From positions 65,285 to 129,284 of the forward strand of contig VFFE01007504.1 in NCBI GenBank assembly GCA_008921705.1: a stretch of 64,000 nucleotides of DNA, given 5' to 3'. The DNA is from Burhinus oedicnemus. Taxonomy: Eukaryota; Chordata; Aves; Charadriiformes; Burhinidae. This document shows positions 22,452-37,100 of this stretch, one piece after another. The position numbers and the translations under genes were made by a program. The notes under the pieces were generated by a model. It was given only the letters and a program-made list of their open reading frames with translations. It had not been told where the DNA came from and did not search any database. Within the stretch, counting starts at the first letter, position 1; each line of letters starts with the position of its first letter.

Positions 22452-25400
22452 CAGGCCCTATTCCAGTCACCCTTTCCTGTGTCGGTTCAGCTGTATCATA
22501 CTCAAGGGGAAACCTCGCTCTCCTCTGACCATCTCAAAGTCCAGCTGGAAGGTGTAACCTCACTAGAATACCTAGACATTGAAAGCAGGGTCTAGCACAC
22601 CGATTTTTTTTCCTCCTTGCTCACAAAAATAAGCTTTATTGCTCTTCATGTAATTCTGCAAAGACTAATTATTTGCTAAGGTTTGCAGGGTGTGAATGGG
22701 TTGAGATTCAGGTGGGGTCTGTGCTACTTTGCTACTGCTTCAAATAACTGTCTCAAAAGACAATTTTCCATCCTCTAGTCTGGCTCTGCATTGTTATTTT
22801 GTATACAAAGGAGTTAGGGAGAGGCAGCTTTGACACTTAGTTAAGATATACTAAAAAAAGATCCCATTTTTACCTTGCTCCTTGATAAAAAAGGGTTTGT
22901 AAACAATAGCTTGCAACATTCATTTACCTTCCTCATAAGTACAGAGCAACATAGCCATTGATTGCTACTTGATGCCCCACAGAGCTGGAAGTTCATCCTA
23001 CCACAGAGCACTAGCCTCCAAGAGGGTACTTACCACACTAGGGCACTTCCTTCATGTCTGCTCTGGGCAAATATTCTGCAAATCTTCACAGAAGAACAGC
23101 ATTTCTCACACAAAAGAGGCTCTAATCTGGGTGTTGAAACAATGGGAAACCCTAAAAGAGAAAAAGATATTTTAAGAACCCATACAGCAACCAAGGGAGT
23201 CAATTTAAAAGTTAGTCTTAAAACATGTTATTTCCTCACTAATGTTTTTAATTGAATCATATAAAAAGTCTCAAGAAACATAAGACAAGGAGCACAAGCA
23301 AAACAGTAGACTTCAGATGAAGGGGTTTTTTACCTTGGAAAGATTACTTTAGGCAGAGCAACTAGCAGAACAGGAACAAACACAACCTTTCCTGCTTCGA
23401 GTTGTGTGCGAGACAGCTTGACCCTGCTGCTACTTCTGTCCTTGGGTGGAATTTACTGGTGTTAGGAGTCAATCACTACCACAGCAGCATGAAAACTGCC
23501 AGGGGGAGGCAAGGCAGCAGCAGGCACCTGAAAGCAATACAGTAGCAGAGCCCAAGAGCATCCATCCAGTCTTGCTGGTTCATTCCAGTCTGACTGGTCA
23601 GTCCAGGTACCTATATTTGCAGTAGCCCACCTTGCCTGATCATCCTCCACTAGAAATAATTTCTATCTCAAAAAATGGAGAGTAATTACTAAAATCAGCG
23701 CTTTCCAGATTTTCCTTCTAGAATAAGATATTAGCACTAGGAGATAATATGCAGTATGATGTTGAAAATTCCTCTGAACAGAAACATTCAATCAATGAAA
23801 ATGGAAAATGAAAAAAGGAACCGATACCACAATAAACACAGAGAGCTCTTCACCTTCTTTAGCATGACTTCTTATACACTGCAAGGATTTTTCCCAAACC
23901 CTATCCAGACAATGGGATAGCACATGCAACAAGCAAACAATGCTTTGATGGCCTCTGGCCTTTCTAGAGTGAAAATACAGCCCTTACCGAACTGATTGCC
24001 AGCTGAAGGCAATCAGAAAACTCAAGCATAATCACCACTCCCAACTGATGGAGCCTCCTGCTTAGTTTATTTGCCTTTGCCTAATTTGTGGGGCCTGGCA
24101 ACACAAAAGGCACAGATCTCTTCCTTTTCCCTAGTGCTGAGGTGCCTGTGACCCAGCTCAATTTAAGATGGCAGAATTCAGATTCAGAGCCTGCACAGGT
24201 GATGCTGTTACTTGCCTTCTTGCTGCATCCTGAGCACCCCTTCCCTAATCACCCCCCTTTTCCTTGCTATGCTCCCTGTCCTGTTGGTGACAAAGGGACT
24301 CCTGGCTGCTGAGGGGAGGAGGCAGGAGGGGATGGTTTCACAGCCTAACTCGAGGGTACAGCTGAATGTTGCCTGCAGTGGTGCGAAGGCCTGGGCACAG
24401 CAGGGAGCTGGAGGGGATGCTGTGACTAATGCCTGCCCTGCCTGCAGAGGATTACCAGGCAGAGGATCGAGGGAGCTGAGCAGGGGCCAGTCATCCAGGA
24501 AAGAAACGCTTTGTTGCAGTGTAAGGCAGAAGCTGTGGGTCTGGCAAAGCAACGGACGGCAGGAGACACATCTGAGGCCAGGTGACAGTGCGGCATGAGC
24601 TGCCATGGCCAAGGGGCAGCACCCAGAGAGGAAGGCTGGGACAGGCGTACCTTAGCCATCACCTGTACAGTCAAGCTGCCAACAGTCCACAGCAACCTTG
24701 TGCTGCTGTGAAACATTGGCTACCACTATGCATGGAAGGTGGCACCTCTGATTTGGCCTTATGGGCTGTGGGATAACGGGGGGTTGCCTGTTCACTGTCT
24801 CCTGCTGTGTGTCCAGAGCAGTGTGTCCAAGGGGGTGGCAGGGGCATGGACAGTTGCGTTGCCCCACTGCGCACCTGGGAGACACTGCTGGCAAATGTAG
24901 GGGTGAGGATGGGCTGATATGTAGAGAAAGCCCCGCTTTAAAGATGGGCATCATAAATAACCAACACTCAGGTGAGGATTGAAGGGAAGGAGAAAAATGG
25001 ATATGTGATTAGGTCTGATTGATTTGAAAGTTTCCATCTGCACATGCTCTTCAAAATAAAGCATTTCTGAATAGGTCTCGTGTATACTGGGGGTGAGGGA
25101 GGGAAGGGAGGAGGCAAACCAAGTGGGAGAGAAAAATGCTTCAGCTGACAATGACTGAGAGGGAGAGAACTGCACGGTAATGTGCCATCCATCTACTGGG
25201 CAAGATTCATTATTCACGGCTCAGTCACTTTGTTCTAAATTTTAAATGTCATCTAAAGTGCTTTTTGAATTCATCAGCTTAAAAGATATTTACTAAGAAG
25301 CAAAACATTGTGTTATTACTTGGTGGCACTGAGGGCTGTGGGATGGCAGGCAGTGCTGTCGGGTGGTGGAGCAAGAAGCCAGCTAAACTGGAAATCCCTT

Positions 25401-28144
25401 ATTTGCTTTAAGAGGCTGCAGGTACAAGTGCTTGTTGGCCCTTGAAGCTTTCCATGACTACATCCCAACAAGGTGTTCATCCTTTCTAAAAAGTATCCCA
25501 CAGATTTCAGTCAGGCATGAGCAAAGAAGGAATGTACCTTGTTTGCTGCCTTAGGCCAAACTTTGTACCAGTCCCTCCCACCAGGACAGCCAGGGCACTA
25601 ACCTAAGCACCCAGGAAATCCCAACCATATACCCTACCACACAGGGGTATACATTTGGTGATCTGATTTTTACATGACCCTGTGGCACAGTCTCAAGCAA
25701 TAATAAAATCTAAGCCACAGTATTTAATAAGCAATTAGAAATCAGACCTGAAAGAAGACACAATATTGTTTATATCCACCACAAATGGTGAGGCTGTCGC
25801 AGGGTGTGGAGGTTTCCAGGGACCTCAGCTTCCCCTGCTCCTAGCTTACAAGCCTGGCACAGTGCCATTAGCATAATCACTCCCTAACTAATGTCTTCTA
25901 CTCACATAGTCATTTCTTTACTAGCAAAACCATGCATATCCTCAAGATACTTAAGCTACACGTTGTGTGATGGTAATAGCTTTGTAATGGTGTTCATCTA
26001 TCACCCATTTTAAACATCCTTGCTCTGCCCACTAACCCATCTCCAATGCCTCCACTTCTCATCAGGCACAAACATTTCTGAACAGTTTCAGAGAGACATG
26101 TTTTGGAAAAAAAGAAGTGCAGGGGAAGAACCAAAATAAACGTCCTAGGCAGATCTTCATAGCCTGTTGATGGGTCCGGGCCATACAACTGAGGTGAAAT
26201 TTGAACTGACTCAGACCTGAGATTTGATGCCTAGCTCAGAGAATAGCAGCAGTAATTCTGTGGAAATTACTTTATTCCTTTCTTATGTCCATGGAGATTA
26301 TCAAACACAAAAAATGGCAAGGAGCTTTAAAGAGATCTGGGGCATAGTGAACACCATATAGGAGAACTGGAAGTAGTATCGTAGTGATTCTTTCTCCATT
26401 TTGTCTGGCTTACCCGTCTCTGCTGCTCCCATTCAAAGCCCACTGGCATAAAGACTCCCACAGACTTTGGATCGCTCATAGAAAATGAAGTTTTCTGTGG
26501 TTGAGCTTAATTTCTTCCACTACCTACAGATACAAAATTTCAGTTCTACTTTGGCTCTGGGTCTGCATAAAAGATACTTTCAATTTTATTTGAAACACTT
26601 CACTTGTGGAATAATAGAATTATAGGGATTATATAGAGCAATAATCCTCAGCACATGGGATAAAAGCAGTATTCAAATATTAAGCAACACTCAGAGGAAA
26701 TATCTCAAGTATTATTATCTTCATTTTCCACAGCAAGGATGGGAAGACACAACTTGAGAGCACAAGGCTTCTTGCCAGGAGGATTTATGTTGGGAATCCC
26801 ATGCTCCAGGCTGGCCTGGGGACTCCCTCCTTCCTGGAGCCCTGGATTGCATGTTGTGGTTAGACCCCAGCCTTATGCCTGGCCTGATGCTCCCTCCTTA
26901 CCTGCAATTCACTGCTCCTTAAAGCTCTTCCCTTCCAACTGCACCATTGACCTGCGCTACTGCATTTTTAAATAAGGAACAAAAATCTGCATCACAAAGG
27001 CTGTGGATCCTCTCTCTAAACTGGTCCCTCCAGGGTGAACTTTACCCAACACTTAGAAGCCCAGCTAAGATTAGGGTCCCTGTGGCAGGCACAGCAGATG
27101 GAATTGCACAGCCTAAAGTGCCCTACAGTTATTAACGCAAACGCAAAGGGTAGAAGATATTATCCTCCACTTTGCAATGCAAGGTCACAGAACAATCAGA
27201 ACATGCCCAAGTTGTGGAAGGGCCAGGAATTCAGCTGTCATCCTGTCACCAGGCCCAGTGTTTTACCCCTAAGACCAAACCATTTGTCACTAGTTTAATG
27301 ACTGGACATTTAAGCATACTAAACAACTTCCTTTTTAGCACATTATGCGTGCCTGAGGCACTGTCAGGTCACTCCTTTGGAAGTAAGATACATACAGTGC
27401 TGCTCAGGAGCCACAGGTCATGCTGGTGAAGTAAGCAAGTGATGATCACAAGGAAGGAGGGAGAAAATTGAAGCTGGTCATACTGCTGTACTGTGTTTAC
27501 TTAAATAGTACTCTTGAATAAACAAGTTCCAGAAACTAGAAAGCAGGGACTACAATTTTCAGGACTGAACTGCACAAGATCATATACATTAAGGAAGATA
27601 AAGAAATATAGCTGAAAGCCAAATACAGGTTACAGTGGCTGGAGATCATCTTCAGGGGATGAAATATTCCTTAAATGATGAAGACAATAATTCACAAGAA
27701 TGAGACTCTCCAGTGAATTATGGGATTCCCCTTCCAGTAAGTTAGCAGAAATATGATTCTAAAATTTAAACGCACTCATCCATCACAAATTCTGCTTAAA
27801 TAGATTTATGGATATATACATATTTTACCATTTTTGTATTTTCATAAGCCTAACATTTTATTTCACCTGTAGGTGATATTGGGACTTGAGATGCACCAAA
27901 AACTAAAGAAGGGGGTAATTATCCTCTAGCCCCAATTGCCTTCCCTCCTTTTCTCATGTATCATAGGCGTGGAGAATATTTTTAAGCTCAAGGACCAATA
28001 GAGCTGACAAAAACATAAAACAAGGTACAAAGGAAGCTTGAAGTTATTATGGCACTTTGCAGCTGGGAGAACAGAAAAATACTAGCAGATCAACCTTGGA
28101 GCCCCATAAAAACTTTCTATGACCGTATGCAAGCAACAATTGCT

Positions 28145-28260
28145 AAGAGAAGTTGATGCAATGGGCTCTGATTAAGCAAGGTACCTAAAATCAAGTGCCC
28201 AACTTTAAAAGTAGTATCATTAACTTCAGAGGTGAATATTCATGTGCATAAAGTTAGAGG
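28145..28260. repeat. Possible ancient amniote CR1/L3-like fragment
   Basis: The wording of this stretch (GGTACCTAAAATCAAGTGCCC, ATTAACTTCAGAGGTGAATATTCATG shortened here) resembles very old CR1-like repeats shared by birds, crocodiles and turtles. The match is by eye, weak and without clear ends. Confidence 0.25.
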
Positions 28261-31065
28261 ATCTTACTAGAGCATATTATAGACTAATGCACTTTTTTCT
28301 TACGCTGGATAAATCTCTAGCCTTTTAACAGTTTTCTCTGATGTAAATACACATCAGATGTCCAAATATTCACTCTTCTGTCCTAAATTGAGTGGACTTT
28401 TTCCATTATTTCTAGTATTTTCTCCGATCTGCTGCTTTATCTTATCCAGTGATTATATGTAACATCTTGTTTGCAAGGAAAAAGAAGGAAATGAACCACC
28501 CCTGGTTCAATAGCCTGGTTCCCAGCACACAGTCCTCTGTGTTTGCACATGCACCTGCACAGGTACTAACACATTGTGAATCAGTGGCCAAAGACTGTAT
28601 TTCACAGAAGAGTAAAAATCTCAGTACAAGGATGTTTCTGTAAATTGAGGACAGGCAATTGGCTGGGGTAGAGAGACCATGATAATGAAGAAATAGCTGC
28701 CACGTGACTTCATGCTCCATTAGACACATGAGCGATACTCCCTTTTAAGGCTACAGCTTCAGATTATATTACATCCAATCTAGCTGCAGGGTCTTGTTGA
28801 AAAAAGTGGTCCCGTTCTCCCTTCTCTCTTGTTCCTGCTACGTGCTTTGGCAACCTCCCTTGCCTCAGGTTGTGCAACTGTGCCCTGCATGGAGCCAGCT
28901 CACTGAGCTTGTAGAAAAGTAACTCACCAAAACAAAAACAACATTTTCTTCCAGATCGGCAGGCTGATCCAACTGCATGTGGTCGCACAACTACTGAACA
29001 TGGCAGATGCAGAGCATGGAGAGGGAGACTCAGACCCCTCTTCCACCCTCGCCTGCTGCAGTCTTATTCAGTTATATTTGATTCAACATAATGAATGCCA
29101 AACGCCCCAATCGCAGGGAGAACTTTGTCCAGAATTCATACTAATACACAAAAGTCCATCAGCCATGAAAGTCAAATCAATAGATCAGTTATATAGCACC
29201 AAGCACATTTCCTAATTTTTGAGTGCTTAAGTTCATAACCTTCACCTTTTATGTACATATGCAGTGTTTGTAAAATCCCCAGGATTTCCTTTCCAGTGAA
29301 GGTAGTTTACAGAGGGACACAAATATATACTCAGACAACAGCATCAATACCTCTGTGGATTTTTGGCCATATCCTCATGAGGAGTTTTTCACATGCACCC
29401 ACACTACTGACAAAAAGCTAGTATGCCTTTCGGTGCAGGCCAGATAATATCACCCTGCCACCTCCATGCATGCCTTTTCTCACCCAAAAAGCTATCACTA
29501 AACCATGCAAATATATATGCAACTGCCCAAACCATATCAGTGGACAAATCAGAAAGCTATATCCATCACTGCTTTCTGTTGAAATTCTTTATTGCTAGAT
29601 ATGTTGTCAGCTAGAGCTTACAATCAGCAAGAAGATTTGCTTGGCTGTATGTGTATTGATATTTATGAAGTTTGAGGCACCACATGCTAAACCAGACAAA
29701 ATGTATGATTTTATTCTTTATTGAATAGTTACTGGTAACATAATTTGGCAAGAGAATACACAGGGGAAAAAAAAAGCTCTCTTAATGTTGAATCAATGAT
29801 TCATTTACTCTCTTCATGATTAATTGCAAAGTGTTTGGAACTCTAATGACTTTCGTGGATGCAATATCGCTTAATCAAAAGGAAAAAAGATCCGATTGCA
29901 TAGAGACACTGGTTTTTCTCCTATGTCAGTAAAACAAGGAACTATTTGCTTCTACTACTCCAGATCCTTGGGAAAGCTGTCAGAATCAATATGGAAGCCT
30001 GGACACCTCAGAATGGGAAATTCAAAGCAGTTCTTCCCTCAGAAAGGTGGATCTGTCTCTTTGCTGCTGTACAAGGAACGCATGACTGAAACAATGGATT
30101 GATTAACACTAATGTGCTGGCCAGAGCTGGCCTCCATTTGAAGCATTCCAGAGTCAAAGGGAATCCCAGATGCTCAGCTCTTGTAATAGCTGGTTAAAAA
30201 AAAGACCCCAACCCAGCAGGGGCCCCCAATAGTTTGCAGACTGACCTTGAGCTTAGACACCTCTCTAGCTTAGCATAAGCTACAGCTGTTATTGCCTTCC
30301 CTGTGGATCCTCCTCTCCAAGGGCTGGATTAGCACCTAGCCCAGGCAAAACGCCACCATGCCCAGACTAGGACTTCCAGCGCCAGGGAACCCTTCCACAG
30401 AGTGTGGGTTCCAGATGTGGAGAAATTTCTGAAGAAAATACCAAGCCACTGTACACACTTTAGCTATACACTGGACCATACTGACCCCTAGCATTGCTCA
30501 CCCATGTTGGTGTCTGTACAGCACTGGTTTGCTTTGTTTCAACGTGTGAACCATAAGAGGTCACCAAGTCTATTCTCCAGGAGCCCTGTGGCACTGACCA
30601 CCCAGACAGTTGGTGATAGAATACAACATCTCCACTCCTGCTGAGATCTGCTTGGGATACACGGAATCCTCCCTGCTCTTGCTGAACTGGTGAGAATCAG
30701 GAAGGCAAGTCGAGCAGTGTGACCGTGCCCCAGCATGGCCTCTGTGCCCATCGCAGGCAGCGAGCCAATGTCAGGCCATGGCAGCTGCGGGCTGTCAGCA
30801 GGCAGCCACACGCTCTGTCCCTCCTGTTCTGCCCCGCATTATATGCAGAGCTGGCAGCTTCACACCGGCTCCTGGCCTCACAGCAGGGCAAAGCCCTGGC
30901 TATACATGAAGGAGAAGAGGGGAAAGCAGGAAGCTTAAGGGATGTTTAAAGGACATTTAAACAGGCTTTTTGTGCCACGTTTAACCCTTAACATGTAAAT
31001 GACTGAGAAGCTAATCCATTAATGTACTCTTCTGCCCTTCTGCAGTCTGATCGCACTACCATGAA

Positions 31066-31170
31066 TTCATAGAATCATAGAATCATAGAATCACCTAGGT
31101 TTGAAAGGGACCTTTAAGATCATCGAGTCCATCAACCTAACACTGCCAAAACCACCACTAAACCATTCAG
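31066..31170 (-). mobile_element. CR1 LINE 3'-end fragment, reverse orientation
   Basis: A TCATAGAA octamer repeated about three times (31067-31092) is the reverse of the CR1 3' terminal octamer array. It is followed by CACCTAGGTTTGAAAGGGAC and GATCATCGAGTCCA, the reverse of the typical CR1 3' UTR. Only about 100 bp is present, a common 5'-truncated insertion. Confidence 0.9.
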
Positions 31171-34100
31171 AGCGTATTTGCTGGCAGAGGGCTTTAGAGA
31201 GGAGGGCATACACAAAAAGCAACCATGATGCTGCTTCTCATAATCTACAATGATTTTGCCTTGTGACAAATCCTCAGGATCTGCTCAGAGATGAGCTGGT
31301 GGTCACAGCTGGACCCTAGGGGACAGGCCTCTCATGGTGCTCACCAGTGGTGCACATGGCCAGCGACTAACTGGCACTTTCTTTCTTACACCTCTAGCCT
31401 TTTAGAAGTTTCTTTGATATAAATACACAGCGAGTGCAGAGCTAGAGAGGTACTTGGAGACTAGGTCCCATGCCCAACTCTGGCAGCAGAAAAGTTTCTG
31501 CCCCTCCACAGAGATACTTATGTGGCAGAAGGAGGCAGGCAGCCATGTCACAGCATGTGTCCAAGGAGAGCTTTGCTAATGTGACACAACATGGAAAAAA
31601 ACTGCTGGAAAACAAAACATGGAACAAGAAAGGCTGCTAGGGGTCTGACTGGTTCAGTCCAGTGCAGATGGAGAGTGGAGTGAGTGGGAGAAGACACAAA
31701 GCACCTGGTAAACTGGGCAAAGCTTGAGACTGGGACAAGAGCTGCAGCCTTGGGTAACAGTCCCCTCACATTCAGTACTTGGCTTCTCCTCTCCTTGCCT
31801 TCTTTCCTTCTGGGATTTCCCTCCTGTGTTTCCAAAATTTGAAGCCCCATTGTGCCTCTGCCCAGGGAGACAAGCAGGGAGGAGGTGTCAGACCCAGCCA
31901 GAGCGCAGGAAGGAGCCTGAAGGGAGATAGCAGGGGGTACAGGGAGAGGCCAAGTGGTCTCAGCTGGCCAGAGCAGGTACATGCCACCCCTTTCCTCAGC
32001 CCTAAAGACTAGTTAGCTTCAAGTGAGAAACAGAGATCAGATCCCTCTTTTGCATGCAGAGCATCCCGTGCATGTCAGTCCCATGCCTGCACTGTGTATG
32101 CCACGCCGGTACTTCCACTTCAGGTAGGGCTTGCTGGGGACCTTTCATTACGGGCCCAGCTCCAGGATGGATCCTGTCCTGCTTGCTGCAGCAAGCATAC
32201 CCGGGGGAAGCTGCCAGAGCCTCCACTGAGGCATCAGACATCCCACCCAGGTTACGTGAGTGCAGGAGACCAAATTTATTCTCAGCCTTTAGCCTCCTGA
32301 AGCTGCTGGGGCTCTCCAGGATGCAAGTCAGAGTGGTTGCCTGCTGTGTTTAAGAAGGACTATAATCCCAGCACATATTGCAGATTGCTTCATAGAATAA
32401 GGTATGAAAAGAACAATGTTCTGTTTTTAAATAGGTCTGTCCCATGTTTGCCCACTGCCAGCCCATGCTGGCAGGTGAGAGGAGGAACAAGCGAGGACTT
32501 CATCTACTGCTGGAGCCTTGAGCTGGGAGAGAGGAGTGCGAGGATGCCAGCTTGGCACTGCACCCTGTGGCAACGTGGTGCCACTTGGAAAAATGCAACT
32601 GAAAAAATGCCAGACATCTGTGCCCTCACTGCGTGAACCAAAATGGAAAAGAACCAACTATTTTTCTTCCCACTGAGATTTATAAAAAGCCCCTGTGTGA
32701 TCTAAACTGACAAACAAAATGACAGTCTCCTATTGATTATTTTAAACCTAATTTAGCTGACGCTAATTGTACTGGACCTCTGTAATTGTGCACAGAACTT
32801 GGCAGCAGCAGTAGGATAGAATTATCATCAGCTTCATGGGGTTAATGTTATGCCAATATCATATTTGATCCATGTTTTCAACATCGTTGAATATTTATTG
32901 AATATCAGAATATCAGCATTTACCTTTCTTGGAAGCTTAATTTTTCATTTCCTTTCACATTTCCTTCAACTTCAGATATGACACACACAGCTTCAAGTAC
33001 TACAGGTTATCCCTGCCCACCTCACAGCTCCTCACCAGACTAGTCTCCCCATCAGCTTTGGTCAGCTGTCCCCCTACGGTAAGATTCACCTCCATGCAGC
33101 CTTCACCTAGCTCACCCCATCCCTTCTTTAGATGTGTGCCAGAAGGGAAGAGTGTTTTCTTGCACCAGGAGGATCAAGACACTGAGATTCTGGTTTGAGA
33201 GGGGGACAGAATCTATTACTTCTCGTAGCAGATTCACCACAAATGTCTCAGTAACTTTTGGAGCATGGCACTGATGTCTCATGTGCCTCTGCTAGATGCA
33301 CGGTAGTACCACAAGGCAAGAAAGTCAAACATGGCCCAAGACATTTAGGGCTTAATGAACCAAGACTTAAATTCCATCTGGCAACCAACAGGAGGAAAGC
33401 AGAGACCAGCGAGCCCAAGTGTAAAAGCACCACTTAACAAATGGATAGGTACACTGTGCATTAACTGAAGTTTACACATGGTGGTCCCATGTTAGACCCC
33501 TTGTTAGGAGCCATATAATTGTCTAATGACTCTAAAAGCATGAAATGCACAGATAACAGTGCTGCCACTGAACATTTTTGTACATTTTTCACTAGTGACA
33601 GATGAAAGAACTACCTTAGCTGTATCCGCTGTTTCCACAAATATTTTAGAGCCTAATATGTCTCTACATTGTAAAGTGGAATAATAAGCACTAAGTGTGC
33701 TTGCTCTTACCAAGAAGACAGATGTAATCTCCACCACTTCTCCCAGCAGGCCCTCCCAGTTTACCGGTTCCCCTTCCCTCCATGTCCACTTCAAAGAGAA
33801 TCTTCTCCTTCCCCCATCAGCCCGAGTGAGCAGCCAGCTTTTTCAATTACAGCTGAACTCAAAAAGCTGAACTTCAAGGTGGTTTAAGGCCCATAACTTA
33901 ATTTCTTAAACTGTAATGCTGGGTACTTTTTTATTCCAGTGTTTTAAATGTGTCTATCTATTGCAGTAGTGCACAGGGAAGTATCATTTACAAGTCGTAC
34001 GCAATGTAGTAAGGAAAACCAGTAACTGCTGCTCAGAGTAAGCACAGGGAAGTGCCATCATCTTTATTTGGGCCATTTGACCACTTCTCAGTGCATGGCC

Positions 34101-37100
34101 TGCAATAGGAGAGCTCACCCTCTTTTTTGTTAATATAACTCTGTACCACTGGAGTATTTCCCTAGGACTCTTACAAATAGGATCAATTGCTCTTTTTAAA
34201 AAAAAACAACAACCAGCTTTCTAATTGACTCCCTCTGAAAAACGTGAAGAAATGAATCTTGAACTGTGCCTGGAACTCGGGTCTGGAGGCCCTGAGCAAG
34301 GGGTTTGCTGCTTGTCGCCACCACTGTCCAATGGAAGCCTTACTTAGGATCTCTAACAGCAAGAGAGTTCAAAGTCATCACTAGGTCACAAACTAGTACT
34401 GAAAGAATATCCAGAAGGGCAGACCCAGGAAGAGAGGAAGAAGCCCCTTTCCCCATATACTTTCTTTAATTATTTTCATTAGAGACTACTTTTCAGGGTA
34501 GCATGTTATATTTCACAAAACACCCAAACCCTGATTTTTAATCCAACTCTTTATCCTTCATAGTAGGAGACTACTGGGAAATGATCTAAAATCTACTAAA
34601 GTCAGGAAATTCCTTGCCAAGGACTGCAACGACTGCAGGGTGAGGCCTTCGGTGAGCATGGTAGGGGGGGATTCATACCGTGTGCTTCCACAAATAGCTT
34701 TCTAATGCACAGTTAATTGCTTGCTACATTTAGTGAATTTAAGATTCTGGTTTAAAGGAAAAGTACTTATGCAAAAAGCATTAGACTTCAGAAATCTTAT
34801 GTTAACAATGCAGCTATCCACATACCCATCCATCTTGCCAGTTCTGGACTACCTTAGCATAGTCTAGTAGGAGTTGTGTGTCTCCTCTTCATCAAATTAT
34901 GACCATGAAGGATCATTACAGAAAAAAATACGAACCATAGCACTTCACATCAAAAAGGGCACATACACAAAAATGTTTCATGAAATCTTGTCAGCCCCTC
35001 CGCAATCTTGTGTCAGAGGGAAAGTAAGGAAAGCCCTGATGATGAGTACCTGTCCATTTCCCTTTACTGGAAAGAAATAATTCACTTATTTTAAAATAAT
35101 TTTTGATTTTAATTTGATATTAAAGGCTAGATTACGATATAATTTCCATTCTCTGTAAAGCTGTGCAGAACCATTTTGTTGGATATGGAAACCAGGCTAT
35201 GAATTCAAACGTATTTAATGAAAATGTGAAAATCCCTTTGTTAAGGTACTGTCATCTGATACTCCTGTGTTCTGGTTGGTGGAAGCAATACTTACATTTG
35301 ACTGCAAGAGTGATATAAAGGAATTTTATAGAGAACAAATAAATTAAGTGATATTTATGTTAGTATTTATTTAAGTCCTGAAGATGACTTACTCAGAATA
35401 TATTCACATAAATTTTTGGAGAAGGTGTAGCAAAGATTAATTGAAATATTAAATCAATTTTATGGCTATAAGGGAGAATGCAGTTCATCCCTATTTGTCA
35501 CTGTATTCAATAAAGCACTACAGCTTAAGACTTTGATTTACAAATAGTGGAGGAAAGAACCGGAACACTACAATACTGCTGGGTGTCTCTAAATTAAAGG
35601 ATCTGTGTGAAAAAAGAAGTAAGTCTTATCTACTGCTATTAGACTGGCACTACATGATATATGTAAAAGATATAAATAATAAAAAGGACATATATAATGA
35701 GATTTTCAGTAGCTCTCAGACGTGGCCTGATTCTGTTCCCATTGTACTTCTGATGCAAGTAGAGTTAAATCATACTCACTGCAATTCTAAAATTCACACC
35801 TTATTTTAGAACTGCATCTCTCATTTTTTATCCCGTCCATCTGATGCCCTCTGAAATAACCTATAAGGTTAGAAACTACAACTACAGGTGCATGTCCCCA
35901 TTATGCTAAATTACATCATATTGAGGTGAGGAATAATCTCCACGATGTAAAGACAAGACCCACATTGAACTCAATCTTCACACAAAATGGTTCGAAAAAA
36001 AGGTGGGGGCACACTTCTAGTTTATTCCACTATGATCTCGGCCACACTGACATTGTCTCATCAGCATGTACCAGTGCAATCCTACAAGGCAGCGTCTGGA
36101 CATAAGATGTTTGCAGCTCTCCATAGGGTTGTCTAAAACAATTTGAAAAACTTCTGTCAACCTCCATGGACTTTGGGGTCAACACCTATGGCTCCAGCTA
36201 TGCTCTTCCCCCTGACCTTTCCCTCATCTTTCCCCATTTTGCTAAACAATAAAAAGCTGCGTATTTAGCAGCTACACTTCAGCCTAGTTGCAATCAGGAG
36301 TTTTCCTGGCACATAACAATGACAAGATTGCTATGTATCCCATCACAGAAATGACGTATTCAGCACCAATAGTAAATGTACATAAATCAAGGTCAGAGAT
36401 CAAAGCTACCTGATTTTTACAAATAACTGTTAACTTTTATTAATTTCAGTGATCTTCAACAAAACACAACTGATGTCCAGTGTGTCACTGGCTGCCTTCA
36501 CATTCAGTAGAACTATTTAAAATGTATTGAACATACTGAAACACAAACATTGAGAGAAAACAGGGATGAAATTTATGATAAAACAACAAAATTACCCAAG
36601 TCCAGCATAAGTATGAATGCCTCAGCAGAGAACATTGTATCAGGATCTGGATATTTTGCAGGTTTTCAGTTAAAACAGGAGTGCCCTGACACAGAAATTG
36701 ATATTAATTACCAAACACATACTTCCCTGCTCTTGTCACATTTTCCTAATAAACGTTTCTAATTCTGGCTCCGGTGGGTAATGTTTCTTTTGAAAGATTA
36801 GAGTACAGAGCAGAAAAATGAGTACAGTTTCTTAAACTCCTCTAGTTTTAGAACTTGCTCCTTGGTCTACACTGAGCTTTGCACCAGTGGGGCAGTCTGC
36901 GGTTGGAGTGTATCAATACAGCTCTATTGATTCCGGACAGAGCAATGACAATTTTTTACAGGCATGAACCTGGTCCTTTATTATATCCGTGAGCTAGACT
37001 GTAAGTGGCTGAGTGAGCTTTCCTGACAGCAACAAGAAAGTCAGGGAAAAAAAATCTTTGATGACAGAAGATTGCTTAACATCAGTGGAAACCACTAGAC

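Larger units (their letters stand above)
16196..31065. other. Long non-coding stretch (intergenic or intronic)
   Basis: No host coding exon recognised on either strand. G/C-richer patches near 24.1-24.9 kb and 30.7-30.9 kb contain overlapping open frames on both strands with no family resemblance, so they are treated as chance. Small features are a GT/G-rich tract at 18411-18472, a hairpin and direct repeat at 22401-22451, an A12 run near 22323 and a possible ancient repeat at 28145-28260. Confidence 0.5.

Noticed and set aside
24208..24612. Overlapping open frames of about 130 codons on both strands
   Set aside because: Both strands are open at once, composition is G/C-rich, and no domain, splice sites or conserved motif is visible.
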